From contig JAIQEW010000004.1 in the NCBI GenBank assembly GCA_020073605.1, positions 142,013 through 206,012 on the forward strand: a DNA stretch of 64,000 nt, read 5' to 3'. The DNA is from Terriglobia bacterium (GTDB lineage: Bacteria > Acidobacteriota > Terriglobia > Acidiferrales > UBA7541). The notes under the pieces are model-generated. The model searched no databases. It saw nothing but the letters and a program-made list of their open reading frames with translations, and had not been told where the DNA came from. Positions 16,149 through 25,757 of this stretch are shown here, in pieces; positions within the stretch are counted from its first letter, which is position 1; each line of letters opens with the position of its first letter. Both the position numbers and the translations under genes were made by a program.

Positions 16149-17093
16149 CTACGCTTTGCGAGGGAAGGGAATTGGCGCCACGCGCTTGCGTCGCGCTGAG
16201 ACTCGTCTCAAGTGAGCCCGCGCCTGATCGGCCCAGGGACCGTTGGGCGCATGTCGCAAGTAAAGTATCCACTGCTCGCGGGCCAGCCGGCGCTCTCCTC
16301 GCTTCTCGTACGCGAGTGCCAGATTGAAATGCACGTCGGCATGGGCGGGCAGCGCTCGTGCGGCGCGCCGCAAATGATCGATCGCTTCGTCGAGCTCGCC
16401 CTGCTCTTCAAGCACGCAGCCGAGGTTGTAGCGTGAGATCCCATTCAAAGGATCGAGCTGGACGGCGGAGAGAAATTCGGCGCGCGCCTCCTCGGCCCGG
16501 CCCATCTGATAGAGCGCGACTCCCAGGTTGATGTGCGCGTCCACCCATTCGGGCGCGAGATCGAGCACCTGCCGGTAGCTCTCGACCGCCTGCGGGAGCG
16601 TTTCCGGACTTGCCTCGCAATCGAGTGCCGCCTGAAAAAGCTCCTCGGGCGTCGGCCCGGTCATTTCATGGAGCTTCGCCGGCAGCAACGCCAAATCGAA
16701 AGGGAAGACCCACTGCTGCTTGAGAGGACTAAATGGCCTTGCGGCGCCGGGAGGAATCACGAGCACGTCGCCGCCCTGGTCGAAGAACCGCAACTCCTGA
16801 AGCGGCAGCGGCGATGCCCCGAACTGTTGCTCGATCAGTTTGACTGCGCGCCGCACTCGCCGCGCGGGGATTCGATTTTCCGTCAGCCGCTTCAGCGTGC
16901 GAAGAGCGACGAGGTCGCCAAAGCTGTAGAATCGCTCGCCCCACCGCGCCCGGGGACGCACCAGCCTCAGCCTCTCCCAATACTGCAGGCGGCTCGGCTC
17001 CACTCCTAGAATGCGTCCGACTTCTCTCCGCGTATATCGCTGCGACAAGCCGTCGACTCCCCCTGTCGGGCTGTTTCGCGAACGATTATGCAC
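16149..17093 (-). CDS. MerR-like HTH protein fused to TPR repeats
   Basis: A 314-residue fusion. Residues 19-90 form a MerR-type winged helix (YTRREVGRILGVEPSRLQYWERLRLV, core RREVGRILGVEPSRLQYWE). A linker follows, then at least three tetratricopeptide repeats from about residue 165 to 300 (AHINLGVALYQMGRAEEARA; SRYNLGCVLEEQGELDEAID; VHFNLALAYEKRGERRLARE). TPRs normally bind protein partners, so this is probably a regulator controlled by protein interaction, not by a small effector. The C-terminus is basic (RRVSARRKRVAPIPFPRKA). Start choice is uncertain: MerR homologs could begin a few residues later. Confidence 0.85.
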   Translation of the reverse strand: MHNRSRNSPTGGVDGLSQRYTRREVGRILGVEPSRLQYWERLRLVRPRARWGERFYSFGDLVALRTLKRLTENRIPARRVRRAVKLIEQQFGASPLPLQELRFFDQGGDVLVIPPGAARPFSPLKQQWVFPFDLALLPAKLHEMTGPTPEELFQAALDCEASPETLPQAVESYRQVLDLAPEWVDAHINLGVALYQMGRAEEARAEFLSAVQLDPLNGISRYNLGCVLEEQGELDEAIDHLRRAARALPAHADVHFNLALAYEKRGERRLAREQWILYLRHAPNGPWADQARAHLRRVSARRKRVAPIPFPRKA

Positions 17094-17236
17094 CCTTTGT
17101 CAATCGTCGACACGGTTTGCTTGTGTAAAGATCCCGTCCCGAGGTCCCGGCGATTACCATAAGACGACAGCGCTCCGCGCGCGGATTGCGCGGGCGTGCG
17201 GGCTTGCTAGACTTTTAGGGAAAGCCGCACGCCACA

Positions 17237-18916
17237 ATGTCCCTAGATAACACCGGCCGCCTCTACCTGGAGCGCCAAGTCACGTTGGCTCGCGCCGTGA
17301 TTGCGGCCCTCTCGCTCGTCGCCCTGCTCGAGACGTCGGGAGCGCCCGTGCGGCGCGCCTCCGTAATCGTCCTTTCGGGATATCTGATCGTGGCGCTCGC
17401 TGCCGGGGTCGTTGAACGCTTCCTCAGCGAGAAGCGGTTTCGAATACCGCTTGCCGCCGACGTCGTGGTGCTCGCCGTATTTCTCTACCTCACTCCTTCG
17501 GTTTCAGCCTTTTGGTTCCTTTTCCTTTTCACCGTCTTTGCCCTGGCCACGCGAGGAAACACGAGAGCCATGCTTGTGCTGGTCGGCGTGGCCACCGTGG
17601 GAATTATTGCCCGCGTTGCGGTCGAGCAGCCCTTCCGATGGCAGAGCGTGTGGCACTGGATCGCCATCGGGCTGGGTACGCTCGTGTCCGGACTCGGAAT
17701 GGGTTTTCTGGGCGCGCGAGAACGGGAACACCTCGCGCGGCAGCAGTTTCTCGAAAAGATTACCGGTCTCGTGCGATTCGATCGCGGGTTGAACGAGTCG
17801 ATTCGTCAGGTGCTGGGCGAAGTTGCTCTGGCGTTCGAATGCGAGCTTGCCTGTCTGGCCATCCTCGACGAAGAGCTCGAGCGGCTCTTCGTTTGGAAAG
17901 TCCGCCCGAGCGACCTCGAGCCGCGCGGCGCCGAAACGCTTCCGCAGGCGCGCTCGGAAACGTTTCTGTTCGACTGCCTGGAAATCTCGATGGCTTGGGA
18001 ATTCAAGAATGGAGCCGGCGAGGGTTTCGGCTGGGACCGCCGGACCGGCGAGACTTTCCGGTCGGTGCCCCCGCCGCCAACCTCCACGCGCGAGGAGTTC
18101 GGGGCGCGGTCTTTGCTCGCGGTAACCCTGGAATCGGCCGGGAGACCGTCGGGCCGCGTCCTGCTGGTCAATCCCCAATCGCCGCGCAAGCGATTCTCCG
18201 CGGGCGATCTGCGCTGGTTCGAGCACATCGTTCGTCAGGTCGGGCCGTCTCTCGAAAACGTCTTCCTGCTTCGCAGTTTGCGGACGCGCGCGGTCGAATC
18301 GGAGCGCAGCCGTATCTCGCGCGACCTTCACGATGGCGTTCTCCAGACGCTGCTCAGTCTGAAGATTCAGCTCAACGTCCTGCGGCGCAAGCTTCCTCAG
18401 AAGCCCGACCAGGCCGGGGAGGACCTTGCGAACTTGCAGAAGACGGTGCAGCAGGAGAGCGACGAGCTCCGCCGGATGGTGACGGACTTGCGCCCGTTGC
18501 GCGTCGAGAGCGCGGACATGCGCGAACTGATGTTCGCTTTTGCGGAGCGCTTCCGCAGCGAGCACGGTCTTGCCGTCGATCTCTTCATCGACGACCGCGA
18601 TTTGCGCCTCCCGGACCGCATTTGCCGCGAACTTTTCCAGATTTACAGAGAGTCACTACACAACGTAAAAAAGCATGCGCACGCCAGCCACGTCGTGGTA
18701 AAACTAGAGCAAGACGAGGCGCGCGTTTTTCTCTTTGTGGATGACAACGGCCGGGGATTTAGTTTCTCCGGACGCTACACAAGCGAGGAACTGGACCAGT
18801 TGCGTCTCGGGCCGATTTCGATCAAGGAACGCACGCGGAGCGTGGGTGGAACGCTGACGGTGGAATCGAATCCTGGTCACGGGGCGCGTCTAACCGTAGA
18901 AATTCCATTGAGTTAA
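17237..18916 (+). CDS. NarL-type membrane sensor histidine kinase
   Basis: A 559-residue kinase. The N-terminal 160 residues hold about five to six hydrophobic helices with short loops. A GAF-like region follows (about 180-340), then a HisKA_3 dimerisation helix with the phosphoacceptor His365 in SRISRDLHDGVLQTLLS, and an HATPase domain (IYRESLHNVKKHAHASHV as N box, VDDNGRGFSF as G1, TVESNPGHGARLTVEIPL at the end). The stop is one base from the response regulator start, so the two form a two-component pair. The signal sensed is unknown. Confidence 0.93.
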   Translation: MSLDNTGRLYLERQVTLARAVIAALSLVALLETSGAPVRRASVIVLSGYLIVALAAGVVERFLSEKRFRIPLAADVVVLAVFLYLTPSVSAFWFLFLFTVFALATRGNTRAMLVLVGVATVGIIARVAVEQPFRWQSVWHWIAIGLGTLVSGLGMGFLGAREREHLARQQFLEKITGLVRFDRGLNESIRQVLGEVALAFECELACLAILDEELERLFVWKVRPSDLEPRGAETLPQARSETFLFDCLEISMAWEFKNGAGEGFGWDRRTGETFRSVPPPPTSTREEFGARSLLAVTLESAGRPSGRVLLVNPQSPRKRFSAGDLRWFEHIVRQVGPSLENVFLLRSLRTRAVESERSRISRDLHDGVLQTLLSLKIQLNVLRRKLPQKPDQAGEDLANLQKTVQQESDELRRMVTDLRPLRVESADMRELMFAFAERFRSEHGLAVDLFIDDRDLRLPDRICRELFQIYRESLHNVKKHAHASHVVVKLEQDEARVFLFVDDNGRGFSFSGRYTSEELDQLRLGPISIKERTRSVGGTLTVESNPGHGARLTVEIPLS

Positions 18917-18917
18917 C

Positions 18918-19583
18918 ATGACGAAAGCAAAACAGGTCATTCGGATCCTGGTTGCGGACGACCACGCGATCTTTCGCGACGGTCTCCGCAAGCTGCTCGA
19001 GGTCGCTGACGACGTGCAGATCGTCGGCGAAGCCTCCAATGGCGTGGAGTGCACCAAAATGCTCGCCAAGTTCAAGCCCGATATCCTCCTCCTCGACCTC
19101 CGCATGCCTGAAAAAGACGGCCTTGGCGTCCTCGAAGAGGTCAATTTCGATACTCTTCCCACGCGGGTGATTGTTCTCACGGCGGCCGAGGACGATCGCG
19201 ACGTGGTTCGCGCCATGCGCCTGGGCGCGCGCGGCGTCGTCCTGAAGCAATCGGCCAGCGACCTGTTGCTCAAGAGCATTCGCAAGGTTTACGACGGCGA
19301 AATCTGGCTCGATAATCGCATGACGGCTGAAGTAATCGACGCCTTCAAGAAGTCTTCTGAATCCGGCCAGCGCCGCGAAAAGCCTCTCCTGAGCGAGCGC
19401 GAAAAAGAGATCGTCCAGCTTGTCGCCCAGGGCTTCCGGAACCGCGAAATCGGCGAGAAGCTCTTTATCAGCGAGCAGACTGTCAAAAACCACTTGCACA
19501 ACATCTTCGACAAACTCGGCGTTTCCGACCGTCTGGAACTGGCCCTGTACGCCATTCACCACCGCTTGATCGATCAGGCCTGA
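18918..19583 (+). CDS. NarL/LuxR-type response regulator
   Basis: A 221-residue regulator. The receiver domain has the acidic pair D14/D15, the phosphoacceptor D60 in ILLLDLRMPEKDG and a Lys near 111 (GVVLKQS). The C-terminal LuxR helix-turn-helix is LSEREKEIVQLVAQGFRNRE followed by IGEKLFISEQTVKNHLHNIF. It starts one base after the kinase gene ends, so it is the cognate partner. Targets cannot be identified from the window. Confidence 0.95.
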   Translation: MTKAKQVIRILVADDHAIFRDGLRKLLEVADDVQIVGEASNGVECTKMLAKFKPDILLLDLRMPEKDGLGVLEEVNFDTLPTRVIVLTAAEDDRDVVRAMRLGARGVVLKQSASDLLLKSIRKVYDGEIWLDNRMTAEVIDAFKKSSESGQRREKPLLSEREKEIVQLVAQGFRNREIGEKLFISEQTVKNHLHNIFDKLGVSDRLELALYAIHHRLIDQA

Positions 19584-19789
19584 TCTCTCTGCAAAGTAGG
19601 GTCTTCCGCCCGCCTGCCGTCCGCACGTTTTGATCCTCTCCCTTGACAATTTCTTGGCAGCGTCCCGCACCTCAATCGCACTAGTACTTGTGTACCAACG
19701 AAGGCCTGGATAATTGGCTCTCTCGCTCTATTGGTTTGGATCAGGCCCCCAGCCTATTCTGAGGCCCATACTTGGAAGGAGTGTTTACT

Positions 19790-20125
19790 GTGTCCTTGAG
19801 AGAGAGACGTGTATCGCGGCGTTTTCTGATGCGTTTGCCGCTGACGGTCCGTTGGACCGATGAGAATGTCGTGGGCGAGGCCTCCACGGAATCGCGAGAG
19901 GTAAGCTCCCGCGGCCTCTATTTCCACCTGCCCAAGGGATTGAAGAGCGGATCGCCGGTCGAAATTGTCATGACCCTTCCCCACGAGTTGACCCAGGCTG
20001 GGCCGGTTCGCGTCCGGTGCCTCGGACGCGTTCTGCGCAGCAGTCAGGAAAACTCGGGCGAAATGGGCGTGGCGGCGGCCATCGAGCGCTACGAGTTCAT
20101 GCGGAACGGCGAAAACGCCGCATAA
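19790..20125 (+). CDS. PilZ-domain protein
   Basis: A 111-residue single-domain protein. The signature RRVSRRF near the N-terminus and REVSSRGLYF about 35 residues later match the RxxxR and (D/N)xSxxG motifs with which PilZ domains bind cyclic di-GMP; here the acidic residue before S is Glu-Val, so the second motif is slightly changed. The start is the GTG at 19790, eight bases after GGAAGGAG. It may act as a small adaptor in motility or adhesion. It is followed by a good terminator. Confidence 0.82.
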   Translation: MSLRERRVSRRFLMRLPLTVRWTDENVVGEASTESREVSSRGLYFHLPKGLKSGSPVEIVMTLPHELTQAGPVRVRCLGRVLRSSQENSGEMGVAAAIERYEFMRNGENAA

Positions 20126-20164
20126 CAGGTTCTTACCCAGACCCTGCGGAGATGGGTGAGAAAA

Positions 20165-20208
20165 GGCCGGGCGGCTTGGGTCCCTCAGCCTAGCCCCCGG
20201 CCACTTTT
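20165..20208 (+). terminator. Rho-independent terminator after the PilZ gene
   Basis: GGCCGGG (20165-20171) pairs with CCCGGCC (20196-20202), with an inner GGCT/AGCC stem, and is followed by CTTTTTC. It lies 40 bases after the PilZ stop. Confidence 0.8.
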
Positions 20209-20316
20209 TCCCTGCCACGAACTCATAATGTCGTCATTCTAAGTTCTGTTCCCGCCCCACACGCCCCGCCGCGTCTGATTGAGCTCATCCCGGATTGGCG
20301 GCCTCCGAATCTTTGC

Positions 20317-20344
20317 TTGACAAAGTCTATTAGCTTGGTAGACT
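20317..20344 (+). promoter_or_regulatory. Sigma-70 promoter of the Rrf2 gene
   Basis: TTGACA at 20317-20322, a 16-base spacer and TAGACT at 20339-20344, about 30 bases upstream of the Rrf2 ATG. An inverted repeat overlaps both boxes. Confidence 0.7.
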
Positions 20345-20346
20345 TT
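20322..20346. promoter_or_regulatory. Candidate Rrf2/CymR-type operator
   Basis: A perfect inverted repeat AAAGTCTA-N9-TAGACTTT. The left arm starts at the last base of the -35 box and the right arm covers the -10 box, so binding would block RNA polymerase. Its size suits a dimeric Rrf2 protein. Autorepression by the adjacent Rrf2 gene is inference. Confidence 0.65.
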
Positions 20347-20374
20347 CTCTGGTTAGTAGGGAATAGACGCCACT

Positions 20375-20788
20375 ATGAAAATCTCTCAACGAGGACTGTA
20401 CGCATTGCAGGCGCTGACCGTGCTCGCGGAGCATCCCACTGGCGTCGTCAAGATCAAGGACATCGCCGCCCAGGAAGACCTGCCGGAAAAGTTTCTCGAG
20501 GCGATCCTTCTGGAGCTCAAGCGCGCACGGATTGTAGACAGCGTCCGCGGCGCTCATGGCGGCTACCAGTTGAAGCGGCCGCCAGCGAAGATTTCATTGG
20601 GCGAAGTGATCCGCAGGATTGATGGTCCGCTCGCTCCCTTTGAAGACGCCGAGTCTCTGCGCCGGCGTGTGAACAGCGATCCCAGGCACCGTCCTTTATT
20701 CCGCGTTCTTTTGGACGTCCGGAATGCCACCGCTGGCATCCTGGACCACACCTCCCTCTCAGATCTGTGTTGTCGTAGCCGCAACTAA
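20375..20788 (+). CDS. Rrf2-family regulator, CymR-like, of the sulfate locus
   Basis: A 137-residue winged-helix repressor beginning MKISQRGLYALQALTVLA, the Rrf2 signature, with the wing at RGAHGGYQLKRPPAKISLGE. The three cysteines that bind an iron-sulfur cluster in IscR and NsrR are missing; only a terminal Cys-Cys pair is present. It is therefore more like CymR, which senses sulfur status through partner proteins. It stands at the head of a porin and sulfate importer set, which supports a role in sulfur control. Confidence 0.82.
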   Translation: MKISQRGLYALQALTVLAEHPTGVVKIKDIAAQEDLPEKFLEAILLELKRARIVDSVRGAHGGYQLKRPPAKISLGEVIRRIDGPLAPFEDAESLRRRVNSDPRHRPLFRVLLDVRNATAGILDHTSLSDLCCRSRN

Positions 20789-20961
20789 GTTCCCGTCGCA
20801 GTAAACCCGTTACCAAGCATTTCGAGAGATTTCACATTTTGGCCCCCGTCCAGCGGGCCCAAACGAGATCGACCCAACCCGCACGATGGGAGGGATGGCG
20901 GATCTAGGCCAGCCGACCAGCGCGTTGCAGGCTTGAAGCCAAAAACTTTCAGGAGATTTCA

Positions 20962-22698
20962 ATGTCGATAGATAGAAAAGACAGTCCGAAACGAATTGCC
21001 ATTGCGCTGCTGGTTGCCCTTAGCGCAATCACACCTGCCTGGGCCAAGCCGGGAGGGGAGGGTTCCGCAGCCACCACGAATGCTGCGGAATCAGCAAAGG
21101 CCACGGCCGCGAATCCTTCGCCCGCTTCGCCGCTTGTGCTCGAACTGGAGCAATTGAGGGAAAGCCTTCAAGCCCAGGCTCAGAAGTTCGCCGAACACAG
21201 CCAGGAGCTTGACTCAGAGCGCGCGGCGCTGCACGAACAGCTTGACCGCATCGCGGCGCTCGAGGCAAAACTGGGCGTCGTACCGGATGCCGCCGCTTCT
21301 TCCGCGGCTTCCACTGCAATCGCCACCGCCACTGCCGCACCGATCGGGTCCGCGGATCAGCCCGCCCAGGTCCAAACTCCGCAGGATTGGTCGACAAGAA
21401 TCAGCAACTTGGAAAATTCGGCGAAGAAATTCGGACCCTTCACGCTCAGCGGAGACTTTCGATTGCGGGACGAACCTTTCTTTGGAGGCCCCGCTGATCA
21501 TTCGCTTGATCGGCACCGGGCACGGTATCGCTTGCGATTCAACGTTGACACCAAACTCAACGACGACGTTACCGGTGGGTTCACGCTTGCATCGGGTGAT
21601 GTGAACGATCCAATCTCCACCAATCAGAACGTGAGCGGCTTTTATACTCGGAAGCCATTCTTCATCGACAGGGCCTATGTCACTTACAGCCCCCACGAGT
21701 TCAAAGAGCTCACGCTGACGGGCGGAAAGTTTGCCTATCCCTGGTACAACACCGAACTCACCTGGGATAAAGACCTCAATCCGGAGGGACTCGCGCAGAC
21801 GCTGGCGTTCAATCTGGATTCCGCGCCCGTGCTCAAGAGGGTCGCGTTCGTGGGTTTCGAATTGCCATTCACCGAGGCCGCGCGCGCTTCTTCGACGAAC
21901 AAAAGCATCGTTGAAAGCGTCGTCTACGGCGGTCAACTGCAAACGACTTGGCAACTCGCATCCTGGCTGAAGTTTGGCGCGTATTCAGGATTCTACAATT
22001 TTCATCACGCCGATCCGATCGCCCTCGCTTTAGCAAGAGCCAGTTCGAAGAACCCCCAGACTCCTTTGTCGGGTGTCCTTCCACTTCAATCGAGCAACGG
22101 CATACAGAATTCGGTCGTGACGACGACCTCTACGAACGTCGTGACGATCGCCGGGACATCCTATCCCACGGGCGTAACCAGCGTCACGAACGCGCAGTTT
22201 GCGTCGAAATTCGGGCTGCTCGATTCGCTGGCCCGTTTCGACATTACGACGCCCTCGGAGAAGTGGCCCATCGCCTTCATCGGCGACTACGTTCAAAACA
22301 CCGAGGCGTGCGCGAATGTGAACAACATCGTCGCCAAGCCGGCGAACACCGCATCGATTCAGTACACGCAGACAACCAACTTCGCCTGCAATCCGCATCA
22401 ACGCCGCGGTTACTGGGGAGAGGCTCAGGTGGGGCGCGCCAAGAAACGCGGGGACTGGCAGTTCGATTACGCCCGCATCTTCATCGAGCGGGAAGCTGTG
22501 TTGTCGAATTTCGACTACAGCGAATTGCGCCAGGGAAGCAACGTGACCGAGCACCGCGCGAGCGTCCTCTACCAGGCCTATCCCAATGTTCAGCTCTCTT
22601 TCACGGGACTGTTTGGCCGCCCGCTCAATTTCGGGAGCACGAAACCGCCCGAGAATATCCTCTCGCGGCTTCAGTTCGATGTGCTCTACACGTTCTAG
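20962..22698 (+). CDS. Outer-membrane porin (putative porin, Porin_5-like)
   Basis: A 578-residue exported protein. Residues 1-28 are a signal peptide ending in PAWA. A helical, coiled-coil-like stretch follows (about 55-105; LRESLQAQAQKFAEHSQELD). From about 155 the sequence alternates as a beta barrel with aromatic belts (FTLSGDFRLRDEPFF, RYRLRFNVDTKLND) and ends in an aromatic residue (FDVLYTF), as outer-membrane proteins do. The coiled coil may tether it to the cell wall or trimerise it. It sits 57 bases upstream of the sulfate-binding protein gene, so it probably lets sulfate or an organosulfur compound enter the periplasm. Confidence 0.82.
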   Translation: MSIDRKDSPKRIAIALLVALSAITPAWAKPGGEGSAATTNAAESAKATAANPSPASPLVLELEQLRESLQAQAQKFAEHSQELDSERAALHEQLDRIAALEAKLGVVPDAAASSAASTAIATATAAPIGSADQPAQVQTPQDWSTRISNLENSAKKFGPFTLSGDFRLRDEPFFGGPADHSLDRHRARYRLRFNVDTKLNDDVTGGFTLASGDVNDPISTNQNVSGFYTRKPFFIDRAYVTYSPHEFKELTLTGGKFAYPWYNTELTWDKDLNPEGLAQTLAFNLDSAPVLKRVAFVGFELPFTEAARASSTNKSIVESVVYGGQLQTTWQLASWLKFGAYSGFYNFHHADPIALALARASSKNPQTPLSGVLPLQSSNGIQNSVVTTTSTNVVTIAGTSYPTGVTSVTNAQFASKFGLLDSLARFDITTPSEKWPIAFIGDYVQNTEACANVNNIVAKPANTASIQYTQTTNFACNPHQRRGYWGEAQVGRAKKRGDWQFDYARIFIEREAVLSNFDYSELRQGSNVTEHRASVLYQAYPNVQLSFTGLFGRPLNFGSTKPPENILSRLQFDVLYTF

Positions 22699-22755
22699 GG
22701 CGAAAGCGTCATGAGAACACACACCAACATTGCTAGCACAAAGGAGAACCGGAAC

Positions 22756-23778
22756 ATGAAGTCCGCGTATAGGAAACTGTGGGTTTTCGCCGTCGTCATC
22801 GGCTTCGCACTGAGCCTGACCCGCCCCGTCCACGCCCAGGGCTCGGCAACGCTTTTGAACGTCTCGTACGATCCGACGCGCGAGCTCTATCAGGACTACA
22901 ACGCAGCCTTCGCGAAATATTGGAAGGCGAAAACGGGGCAAGACATCAAGGTTCAGCAATCGCATGGCGGCTCGGGCGCTCAGGCCCGCGCCGTCATCGA
23001 TGGGTTGCAGGCGGACGTCGTGACGCTGGCGTTGGCCTACGACATCGACGCCATCTCCGAGAAGGCCAAGCTGCTCCCCGCCAACTGGCAATCCCGGTTG
23101 CCGAACAACAGCACGCCCTACACCTCGACGATCGTTTTCCTGGTTCGCAAGGGCAACCCGAAGAACATCAAGGATTGGGACGACGTTGTGAAACCGGGAG
23201 TCGCGGTCATCACGCCGAATCCCAAGACGTCCGGAGGCGCGCGCTGGGCCTACTTGGCAGCCTGGGGCTACGCGTATCTCAAATCTGGAAAAAGTGACGC
23301 CGCAGCGAAGGATTTCGTCACGCACCTCTATAAGAACGTCCCGGTCCTCGATTCAGGCGCGCGCGGCTCCACCACCACGTTCGTCGAGCGGGGAATCGGC
23401 GACGTTCTGCTGGCTTGGGAAAATGAGGCACTTCTCTCCGTGAAGGAGCTGGGACCCGACAAGTTCCAGATTGTCGTGCCCTCTCAGAGCATCCTCGCGG
23501 AGCCGCCCGTCTCGGTGGTTGATCAGGTCGTGGACCGCAAGGGCACCCGGACCGTTGTCGAGGCCTACCTCCAGTACCTCTACACGCCCGAAGGACAGGA
23601 GATCGCTGCCAGGAATTTCTACCGGCCGCGGCTTGACACAGTGGCCAAGAAATATGCCTCGACGTTTCCCAAGATAAAGCTGTTCACGCTCGGGGAAGTC
23701 GTCGGCGACTGGCACAAAACCCAGAGCGTTCATTTTGCCGATGGAGGAGTGTTCGACCAGATCTACCAGCCGAAGTAG
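22756..23778 (+). CDS. sbp: Sulfate/thiosulfate-binding periplasmic protein
   Basis: The solute-binding protein of a SulT-type ABC importer, 340 residues with a signal peptide ending near VHA. Family signatures are clear: [57 protein letters not shown] and the C-terminal RNFYRPR. AAGGAGA lies eight bases before the ATG at 22756; the frame open from 22711 is leader. First of four genes for sulfate import. CysP (thiosulfate) and Sbp cannot be told apart safely here. Confidence 0.93.
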   Translation: MKSAYRKLWVFAVVIGFALSLTRPVHAQGSATLLNVSYDPTRELYQDYNAAFAKYWKAKTGQDIKVQQSHGGSGAQARAVIDGLQADVVTLALAYDIDAISEKAKLLPANWQSRLPNNSTPYTSTIVFLVRKGNPKNIKDWDDVVKPGVAVITPNPKTSGGARWAYLAAWGYAYLKSGKSDAAAKDFVTHLYKNVPVLDSGARGSTTTFVERGIGDVLLAWENEALLSVKELGPDKFQIVVPSQSILAEPPVSVVDQVVDRKGTRTVVEAYLQYLYTPEGQEIAARNFYRPRLDTVAKKYASTFPKIKLFTLGEVVGDWHKTQSVHFADGGVFDQIYQPK

Positions 23779-23913
23779 TTGTGAATTGCACCAGGATCAC
23801 CCAATGAGTTGAGCAAGGAGCGGATCGTCAGGGGCCGTGGCAGCTTTGCGGCCTCTGGCGGTTTTGTCGCGCTGGCGATCCATTCCTAGATTTGTGGGCG
23901 GAGGCAGGATTTC

Positions 23914-24816
23914 ATGGCTGTGATTTTCAAGCAAAAGAGCATTTTGCCCGGCTTCGGTCTGGCGCTGGGCTTCACCATGTTCTATTTGTCCCTGATTGTT
24001 CTGATCCCGCTCTCGGCCACATTCTGGAAGACCTCCACGCTGACCTGGCACCAGTTCTGGCACGTGGTGGCCTCTCCGCGGGCGATGGCTTCCTACCGCC
24101 TCAGTTTCGGCGCCTCGTTGATCGGCGCGTTCATCAATCTGTTTTTCGGCGTGCTCGTGGCCTGGGTGTTGGTGCGCTACAGCTTTCCGCTGAAGCGCCT
24201 GTTCGACTCGTTGATCGATCTGCCTTTTGCCCTGCCGACGGCGGTCGCGGGCATCGCTCTCACTACGGTCTATGCCCCCAACGGTTGGCTCGGGCGGCCT
24301 CTGGAATCGATCGGGGTTCACGCGGCTTATACGCGACTGGGAGTAACGATCGCGCTCACGTTCATCGGATTGCCGTTCGTCGTGCGGACCGTGCAGCCCG
24401 TGCTGGGGGACCTCGACAAGGAATTGGAAGAGGCGGCGGCAAGTCTCGGCGCGGGGCGCTGGCAAACGTTCACTCGCGTGTTGCTCCCAGCGATTCTGCC
24501 GGCGGCGATCACCGGCTTCACCATGGCGTTCGCGCGAGCGGTGGGCGAATACGGCTCCGTAATTTTCATCGCAGGGAACATGCCGATGCGTACCGAGATT
24601 ACGCCGCTCCTGATCATTACCAGATTGCAGGAATACGACTACGCCGGCGCGACGGCCATCGCCGTGGCAATGCTCGTCGTTTCGTTCGTATTGTTGCTGG
24701 CGATCAATCTTCTCCAGCGATGGAGCAGCGGCCGGCGAGGAAGGGAATCATCGCAGGAGTCCGCATTTCTGGGCGCAACCCTCAAGCCGGTTTTAGGCCG
24801 GGGGGAGGGCCAGTAA
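23914..24816 (+). CDS. cysT: Sulfate ABC transporter permease CysT
   Basis: A 300-residue inner-membrane permease with about six helices. The ABC-coupling (EAA) loop reads EEAAASLGAGRWQTFTRVLLP. The N-terminus LPGFGLALGFTMFYLSLIVLIPL is typical CysT (core GFGLALGFTMFYLSL). GGAGGCAGG precedes the ATG. It forms the channel with CysW. A long overlapping open frame (23892-25757) in another phase is a shadow of this gene that then merges into cysW. Confidence 0.94.
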   Translation: MAVIFKQKSILPGFGLALGFTMFYLSLIVLIPLSATFWKTSTLTWHQFWHVVASPRAMASYRLSFGASLIGAFINLFFGVLVAWVLVRYSFPLKRLFDSLIDLPFALPTAVAGIALTTVYAPNGWLGRPLESIGVHAAYTRLGVTIALTFIGLPFVVRTVQPVLGDLDKELEEAAASLGAGRWQTFTRVLLPAILPAAITGFTMAFARAVGEYGSVIFIAGNMPMRTEITPLLIITRLQEYDYAGATAIAVAMLVVSFVLLLAINLLQRWSSGRRGRESSQESAFLGATLKPVLGRGEGQ

Positions 24817-24845
24817 GGCGCTCCAGGCGCCCGAAGAATCCGCCA

Positions 24846-25757
24846 ATGGCTGGATCGATCTCATCAACCATCCGCAGCGTCCCGGCGAGTGGTTTCGTCG
24901 CGTCGAAGGCAACCTCCGAGCCGGCGATTGTGCGCTGGCTCCTCATTGCGACGGCGGTGCTGTTCCTCGGAGTCTTTCTCTTCTTGCCTCTGGCTGTCGT
25001 CTTCTTCACGGCTTTTCACAAAGGTGTCGCAGGCTATCTGCGGGCTTTTCAGGACCCCGACACGCTGGCCGCCATCCGCTTGACTTTGCTGGCTGCGGGA
25101 ATCGCAGTGCCCCTTAATATGGTATTCGGCGTTGCCGCGGCCTGGGCTATCGGCAAATTCGAGTTTGTTGGCAAAAGCCTTTTGATCACGCTGATCGACC
25201 TGCCTTTTTCCGTTTCGCCGGTGGTTTCGGGCTTGATCTACGTGTTGCTCTTTGGCTTGCAGGGGCTTCTCGGGCCGTGGCTGATCGCGCACGGCATTCG
25301 GATCATTTTTGCCGTTCCGGGAATCGTCCTCGCCACGATCTTTGTCACTTTTCCGTTCGTCGCGCGCGAGCTGCTTCCGATGATTCAAGCGCAGGGCAAT
25401 GACGAGGAAGAGGCCGCGCTGACTCTCGGCGCGAGCGGCTGGCAGACGTTTTTCAAGGTAACTCTGCCGAACATCAAGTGGGCGCTGCTGTATGGCGTGA
25501 TTCTCTGCAATGCGCGAGCCATGGGAGAGTTTGGCGCGGTGTCGGTCGTGTCCGGGCACATTCGCGGCCTCACCGATACGATGCCGCTGCACATCGAAAT
25601 CCTCTACAACGATTACCAATTCGTTTCGGCATTCTCGGTTGCGTCGCTTCTCGCGCTCCTGGCTCTGCTGACTCTGGTGGTGAAGAGCGTTGGGGAGTGG
25701 CAATCGAGGCGGCAGCTCGCGGATCAGGCGGCCGGGGAAGCGAAGGAATCCCAATGA
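24846..25757 (+). CDS. cysW: Sulfate ABC transporter permease CysW
   Basis: The second permease, 303 residues. The coupling loop reads [20 protein letters not shown], and [20 protein letters not shown] near the end is a CysW signature. The real start is the ATG at 24846, 30 bases after cysT ends. Its stop overlaps the cysA start (ATGA). It pairs with CysT in the membrane. Confidence 0.94.
   Translation: MAGSISSTIRSVPASGFVASKATSEPAIVRWLLIATAVLFLGVFLFLPLAVVFFTAFHKGVAGYLRAFQDPDTLAAIRLTLLAAGIAVPLNMVFGVAAAWAIGKFEFVGKSLLITLIDLPFSVSPVVSGLIYVLLFGLQGLLGPWLIAHGIRIIFAVPGIVLATIFVTFPFVARELLPMIQAQGNDEEEAALTLGASGWQTFFKVTLPNIKWALLYGVILCNARAMGEFGAVSVVSGHIRGLTDTMPLHIEILYNDYQFVSAFSVASLLALLALLTLVVKSVGEWQSRRQLADQAAGEAKESQ

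Noticed and set aside
23892..25757. A 621-residue protein spanning the two sulfate permeases
   Set aside because: Its first half is an out-of-phase reading of cysT; only the part from 24846 is the real CysW.
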